NCBI GenBank assembly: GCA_029531795.1
Contig: JAPEIS010000014.1
Location: 2,108,001 to 2,172,000, forward strand
Reading direction: 5' to 3'
DNA: 64,000 bases
Source of the DNA: Sclerotinia nivalis
Lineage: Eukaryota > Ascomycota > Leotiomycetes > Helotiales > Sclerotiniaceae
Of this stretch, positions 59,111-64,000 are shown one piece after another (the first letter of the stretch is position 1; the number at the start of each line of letters is the position of its first letter). Under the pieces are notes generated by a model. It was not told the origin of the DNA and made no database searches. It saw only the letters and a program-made list of their open reading frames with translations. A program made the translations under genes and the position numbers.

Positions 59111-60372
59111 ATGCAAAAAGTAATTCGGCGTACGATACTTGCCGAAAAGCAAGCCGTCCGCCGGCTTGCAAGGCGGCAGCGCAAAAATGAACTTGACGAG
59201 TTTGCGATTCGACAGGACAGGATGAGACAATGGAATGGGGACAACCTAAAACGGGCAAAGGAAAATAAGGTGGTGCGAAGGGAGGATTGGGAATTGAAGG
59301 AGTTGGCTCCGAAGAGAGATGTGGGTTCAAAGGCCGATAAGTATGGCAGTGTTCAACCGGAATTCATGGAGGAACCAGCTGCGAGGAGGAAAGAAGTCTT
59401 GGAGATACTGGACATATGGGGTGGGAAAAAACATCTAAACATTACGGTGGGGGATAGGGTGGTTGTGATTCAAGGGCGAGATAAGGGAAAGATTGGGAAG
59501 GTAGAGAAAGTTGATAAACAGAGGGCGGAAGTTTTTTGTGAGGGATTGAATATGGTACGTTTTGAGATCTCTCGTGCCATCCACTCTCCAATTACCCCCA
59601 CCACGAATCCTGTATTGGCACACACTAAGATAATCATCAGATCGATCTAGCAATGCCCGAATGGATGTTATCAGAGGAAGACCAAGACCGCCGTGCCACC
59701 CGCTCCCTCCCCCAAGGCATCTCCTTGAAAAATGTCAAACTAGTATTTCCCTATACCGACCCCATAACCGGTCTGACCCGCGACGTAATCGCCAAAAAGC
59801 TCGCCCACCACAGAATGTTCCGAGACCGCTACGCCCAAACCGTTAAATGGCAGCGGATAATCCCCGGTGCCGGTGACCGTCCCAATATAATAATTCCATG
59901 GCCCAAAAATGAACCTCGAGAGAAGAGGGACTATGATTGCGATACCCTGCGAATGGAGGTGGAAGAAAAAACATTCGTGCCCACACTCCTTACACCACCG
60001 ATGCCCGGGAGTGTAATTGATGAGTTGAGAAATAAATATTCGGTATTCAGGACGAGACATGATCCCGAATATGTAGAGAGTAAATTAGAAGAAGATAGAC
60101 AAAACGAGGCGAAGAAGAAGACGATTGCTTCAATGAGGACGCCATTGAAGGAACTTAACAAGAGAGAAAGAACACTACGAAAAGCGAAGGGCAAGGGTAA
60201 ACTTACTCGAGGCATGTTATTGAGGATTGGAGAGGTGATCTCCCGGAGGAGAGGAACGATCATGAGACAGGTGGGTATTAGCACGGTTGAAGGGGCCGCA
60301 CCTACAGAGGCTGTGGAAGCTGGCATCACTTCTCCACCTACATCTACGTCTACAGAGTCAGTGGCTGCTTGA
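59111..60372 (+). CDS. Mitochondrial large-subunit ribosomal protein uL24m (Mrpl40-like)
   Basis: Exons 59111-59554 and 59641-60372 joined in phase 0 give 391 residues. The correct acceptor is the CATCAG at 59635-59640 (product ...GLNM-IDLAMPEW); the nearer-looking TAG at 59650 would break the frame. I chose ATG 59111 because of its GCCACCATG context and the presequence-like MQKVIRRTILAEKQAVRRLA. An in-frame ATG at 58994 would add 39 residues. The KOW motif (VGDRVVVIQGRDKGKIGKV) sits around residues 111-129, as in bacterial uL24, with a fungal-type C-terminal extension. The protein binds 23S-like rRNA early in mitoribosome assembly. The last ~30 residues are a Thr/Ala/Ser-rich tail. Confidence 0.93.
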
Positions 60373-60590
60373 TGATTATGCATGTATATTATGTATTTGG
60401 GAATGAAAAAAAAATGTAAATGTATGGAATACATGGCACATGGACCGTTCTAAGGCATTCGTGGTGTTATAGTATATATCAAATTCAACACACATAGTTT
60501 CTATCACTTCGATCCACCAACATCCAGTCATTAATATTAACGGTAGGGTTCGTGGAAATCATAACTTTCTTTTACTAAACTGTCAAAAAA
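60373..60590. other. Short convergent spacer between uL24m and elp1
   Basis: Only 218 nt separate the two convergent stop codons, so the 3' UTRs are likely to overlap. Confidence 0.6.
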
Positions 60591-63500
60591 CTAAGTACCC
60601 AACAACGATAATTTTTCAAAAGCAGAAAGATGAGGAGCTTCCTTCTTTCGTCCCGCCGCTTGTAGACTCTCGGCGTAGACTGCATCGCCACCTACTGGTC
60701 TATATTCCTGTCCTTCTGTAACAACTTGTTCGGGCCCATTTGCATTTCCATTCCCATTTCCATTCTCATTCACATCTCCCACCGCACCAAAAACCTCCCC
60801 AACACAACCCTTACACAAACCCACAACCTCCACCATGCTCGCCTCGACAGCCCTCGCCCTCTCCCACATACCCCTCCTCACCAACCCCACAACCAACCTC
60901 TCAACCTCCCCTCTCGAATCCTCCACTCTCGTTATCAATCTGCCTACACTAGCCACCAAATATTCCTCTTCGTAAACACTTCCTTTTTTACCCCTTGCTC
61001 GCTTCCTCTCTTCTCTCCTCCTGTTTTTGCTCGTTGCTCTACTTACGCCCGTTCCTACGGTTCCTACGCTACCATTACCGGTATATCGTGTAAAGAGCGA
61101 GCGATTTGTGGATACGCGGGATGAAGCTGCGACGGAGATATCGTCGGGGATTTCGCCATCGCCTCCTCTTTCTCCTTCGTAGAAAGCGAGGGGGTCTGCT
61201 AGGGCTTTTTGTCTGAGTTCTCTGATTCGTGGTACTTGGGCTAGTAGTTGTGCTTTGCAATCTGCTAGGAGTTCTGTGCTTGAAGCGAGTGCGTCGCCAA
61301 GACCGGGGTCGATAACTGATTCGAGGAGATCGGGTCGAGCTTTGAGGGCAATGAGATGGAGGGCGTCGGCGAAGAAATATCCCTTGCAGAAGGTTCTACA
61401 GGCGGTTTCGAGGGAGGAGAGGTAGTCGAGCTGGATGGTTGCGGCGGCGTAGTAATCTTTGCTTTCGATGAGAGCGTCATATAATGTGCTTGCTAGCTCA
61501 GTGAGTGCAGAGCCACTCATTGGATTTCCATCTGAGCCGCCGGTGAGAGCACAGAAGAGAGTCTCACGCCATTGAGAAGGTCCGGAGGCGAGGTAGCAAG
61601 ATGTGGCTTTTGCGTAGTTGTGAAGGGATTCGTAAGCGAGAGCTGCTTCTTTGTATGACGATTTAGATTCGAGATATTGGGCATAGAGGGCTGTTATGAC
61701 CGCGAGGGGTTCAGGGTTGTATCGGTAAATAGCTAGAGCGGTTTTGTAGAGTGCGTGCTTTTGAGTATACTTTTGTAGTTCCTCGAATGCGTTGAGTTCG
61801 TGGAGATGATTGAGTGCTTTGGTATGGCGCGATAGGTAATCGTCAATGCTATATTTACGACGTAATTCGGTCATTTGTTGTAGATTTTGCATGAAAGGAA
61901 GATATTCTCTGGGATCTTTTTGCGACTGCTGGGCCACTAAAAGAGCGAGGTCGAGGTTATAGAGACCGAGAGCATTCTCGTATAATCTGTTGACATCTGC
62001 TAAGAAACAGATATGCTCAACGGCTTTATCGGCCAAAGCTTCATCTTCCTTCATCAATTGTGCAACAACCAATAAACCGTCATCCAACGCAGGTGGATTC
62101 TTGCACACATTAGCTGTAATGATGTTTTGTAAGTTGGTTGCAGTGCGAGTCTTGAGAACTTCAAGAACAGCGTCGCAAATCTTATTGACCTTTGAAGTTT
62201 CCGTGGCTGTGATATCAACAGTGGCATCCTGGGATGTAGCACCATTGGTGGTAGGCACTACATTACCATTTTGAGGCACAACTCTTGTTTCTTTGTACAT
62301 CGTCTGAGTAACATCTTCTTCTCTCAATGACGAAAGGAACAAATCAATGTAAGTGATCTTCTTGACTTGATCAATGAAAAGAGCAACATTTGACAAAAAC
62401 TGCTCTGGAGCGTGATCGTATAAAATGTTCATATCCACTCGTTGCGTTCTGCAGTGAGTGAAAGCTTTTCTGTAATTTTTTTCCTCAATAAGTTTCCTAA
62501 TACCTGCAAGGACCATTGCACGAGGGAATATAGTCTCCAAGTTTCCTCGAGGCATTTGTAGAATAAGACTAAGAGATGTTGGCATTGCGGTGACTAGTCG
62601 AGCACCTCTTTCAATGCTTCTACATCTTTCATCAATTTCCGGGTCATCGGGTGGAACTTCAAGATCTGGATAGTATTAGCATTGAACTCCATGCGACGAA
62701 AATCAAGAAAAACATACCATAAACTTTTGTGATGTGCACAAATTTGAGGAGATGTGTGGTGGTAGTAAATATAAGATGTGCTGGTGTGACAAGAAAAGAT
62801 GTGCAATTTCGCACCAGTAGGCGCGTGTTTGCAAACAAATGGCCATTTCTAGACAATCCAAAAGCTATGCGACCGTCTCCAGAGGCATTTGGGCCATCGC
62901 CGAAAGGTATGATGTCTACCCAAGGTAACCGCTCAGAGAAATTGCAGAAAGACAACGACGCATCGCCGAAAGCTAAACTATGAAGGTCTCCGGAGCTAGT
63001 TTGAACGTATGGATGCATTACACCATCTTTAAGAAAGCTTGACAATATCGATATAGAAGATGTTGGATTGTTCTTAAGAGCTCTCTCTTTCATCTCACCA
63101 GGCATATCAGTGAGGTGATATCCCTGAATGACAGGACCAGTTTCAGTTCGCCCCAAAGCGAGTACCTCACTCTTGCCACTGAAAGTAATTTGTTGATATA
63201 TGGTAGTCTTGGTTGCCGACTCAAATTTGAATTGACCCGACAATGTCGGAGTAGGTGCAACGCGTTTAGTGACATCTAACTCAAAAACCGAAATGCCCTC
63301 TTGATGCAGAACCGCAAGCAATGAAGCATCCGCGTTGATGGAGACATCGATGACGTTTGATTGTATTGTTACTTCGTGATGACCCATGGGAGGGGGAACA
63401 TTAGCTACTCGGAAAGGGGTTACCATGAGATTTTGCCCATCGATAACAGCGAGCACCCCAAAGTCATGTGGTGGCGCCAAAGTACCGCGAGCTGTTGTGA

Positions 63501-64000
63501 GGATATACTCTGCAAGATCAATAGTGTCCTCAGCAACAGATAAGAATCTCAGCGGCTTTTCTGGATGCCAAGCTACAGGGTTAGTAGAAAGCAATGGAGC
63601 GTGGTGATTTCTGATCTCTTGCTTTAGATACCAATGGTAGTTACCCATTGTCCATAATTGAGTACAGTCCGCCATCACGACAGCCAGCACCGTAGAATCA
63701 GAATTCCAAGCCAATTTGATGTTCTGATTAGGGAGTTGACGTTGTTCTTGAGTAAGTCGGAGACTGAATTCTCCATGTCTTAGTCCGTTACGTTCAAAGA
63801 ATACAACATCAATTCTCTCCTCAAGTCGTTGAATTCCTGCAATCAGATTTCCTGAAGGTCTCCAGCTCAAAGCACCTTCCAGACCATCCACAGGCTCGCT
63901 GACACTGTCAAGTTCGCCTTCTCTTGAGTATACTCGAATTATACGACGGGAGGCCGATTCGATTTTAGAAATAGCTAGGTAAGCGCCATCACCTCTCCAG
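60591..64000 (-). CDS. elp1: Elongator complex subunit Elp1 (Iki3/IKAP), 3' part
   Basis: The gene enters from the right edge on the minus strand: exon (>64000)-62718, a 52-nt intron, then 62665-60591; the join is phase 1 (Tyr-Gly/Asp-Leu-Glu-Val). About 1118 codons are visible, against ~1300 for the family, so roughly 200-250 N-terminal residues lie outside. Elp1 is the scaffold of Elongator, which makes the cm5 precursor of wobble-uridine modifications in cytoplasmic tRNA. The first visible part is beta-propeller sequence (WRGDGAYLAISKI, DGLEGALSWRPSGNLIAG). After the intron comes the alpha-helical region (RGNLETIFPRAMVLAGIRKL and the NYRKAFTHCRTQRVDMN block), which is diagnostic. The basic KNRRREERKRARGKKGS, linked to tRNA binding in the family, is present. 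An Asn/Gly repeat near the C-terminus is a local expansion. Confidence 0.97.

Overview
The window looks like nuclear DNA of a filamentous ascomycete. Genes have short GT-AG introns (47-150 nt) with CTAAC/CTAAT-type branch sites. The housekeeping set is eukaryotic and fungal: dynactin Arp1, Rho1, Elp1, mitochondrial uL24m, an Mrm1-type rRNA methyltransferase and a Mi-2/CHD-type remodeler. There are also fungal-only domains (2EXR) and C-to-T/G-to-A decay that resembles RIP. A Leotiomycete such as a Botrytis/Sclerotinia relative is my guess from style, not something I can prove. No CRISPR array, rRNA or tRNA was found.

Layout. 1-7450: gene-poor, low-complexity DNA with simple repeats. 7451-14752: five small plus-strand genes that share an architecture (tiny first exon ending in phase 1) and a short helical 'KLR' module; I read them as a tandem paralogous family of unknown function. 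14753-22360: no convincing gene, but from 16683 on about twenty copies of a ~29-nt motif lie in unrelated sequence, about 185 nt apart in the densest part. This array is the most unusual thing in the window. 22361-33443: a mix of intact hypothetical genes (23095-23550 minus, 26197-27921 plus, a short 2EXR gene at 28296-28538 minus) and decayed loci (a heme-haloperoxidase-like pseudogene at 24.4-25.0 kb, an unknown pseudogene at 30.1-31.1 kb, and another at 31.8-33.4 kb that carries a 205-bp hAT-like MITE with an 8-bp target duplication).

33824-64000 is the conserved half: arp1 (+), an mrm1-like gene (-), a CHD/Mi-2 (Mit1-like) remodeler (+) followed by a reading frame that may be its C-terminal part, two multi-exon hypothetical genes on the minus strand (47.3-49.0 and 50.0-54.3 kb), rho1 (-), mitochondrial uL24m (+) and the 3' part of elp1 (-, running off the right edge).

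The conserved genes belong to separate pathways (dynein transport, mitochondrial translation, chromatin silencing, cell-wall/polarity signalling, tRNA wobble modification) and show no operon-like logic. The left half behaves like an accessory region: a tandem family, a repeated motif array, pseudogenes and MITEs. Exon coordinates come from reading splice sites and phases by eye; they are predictions without transcript support.
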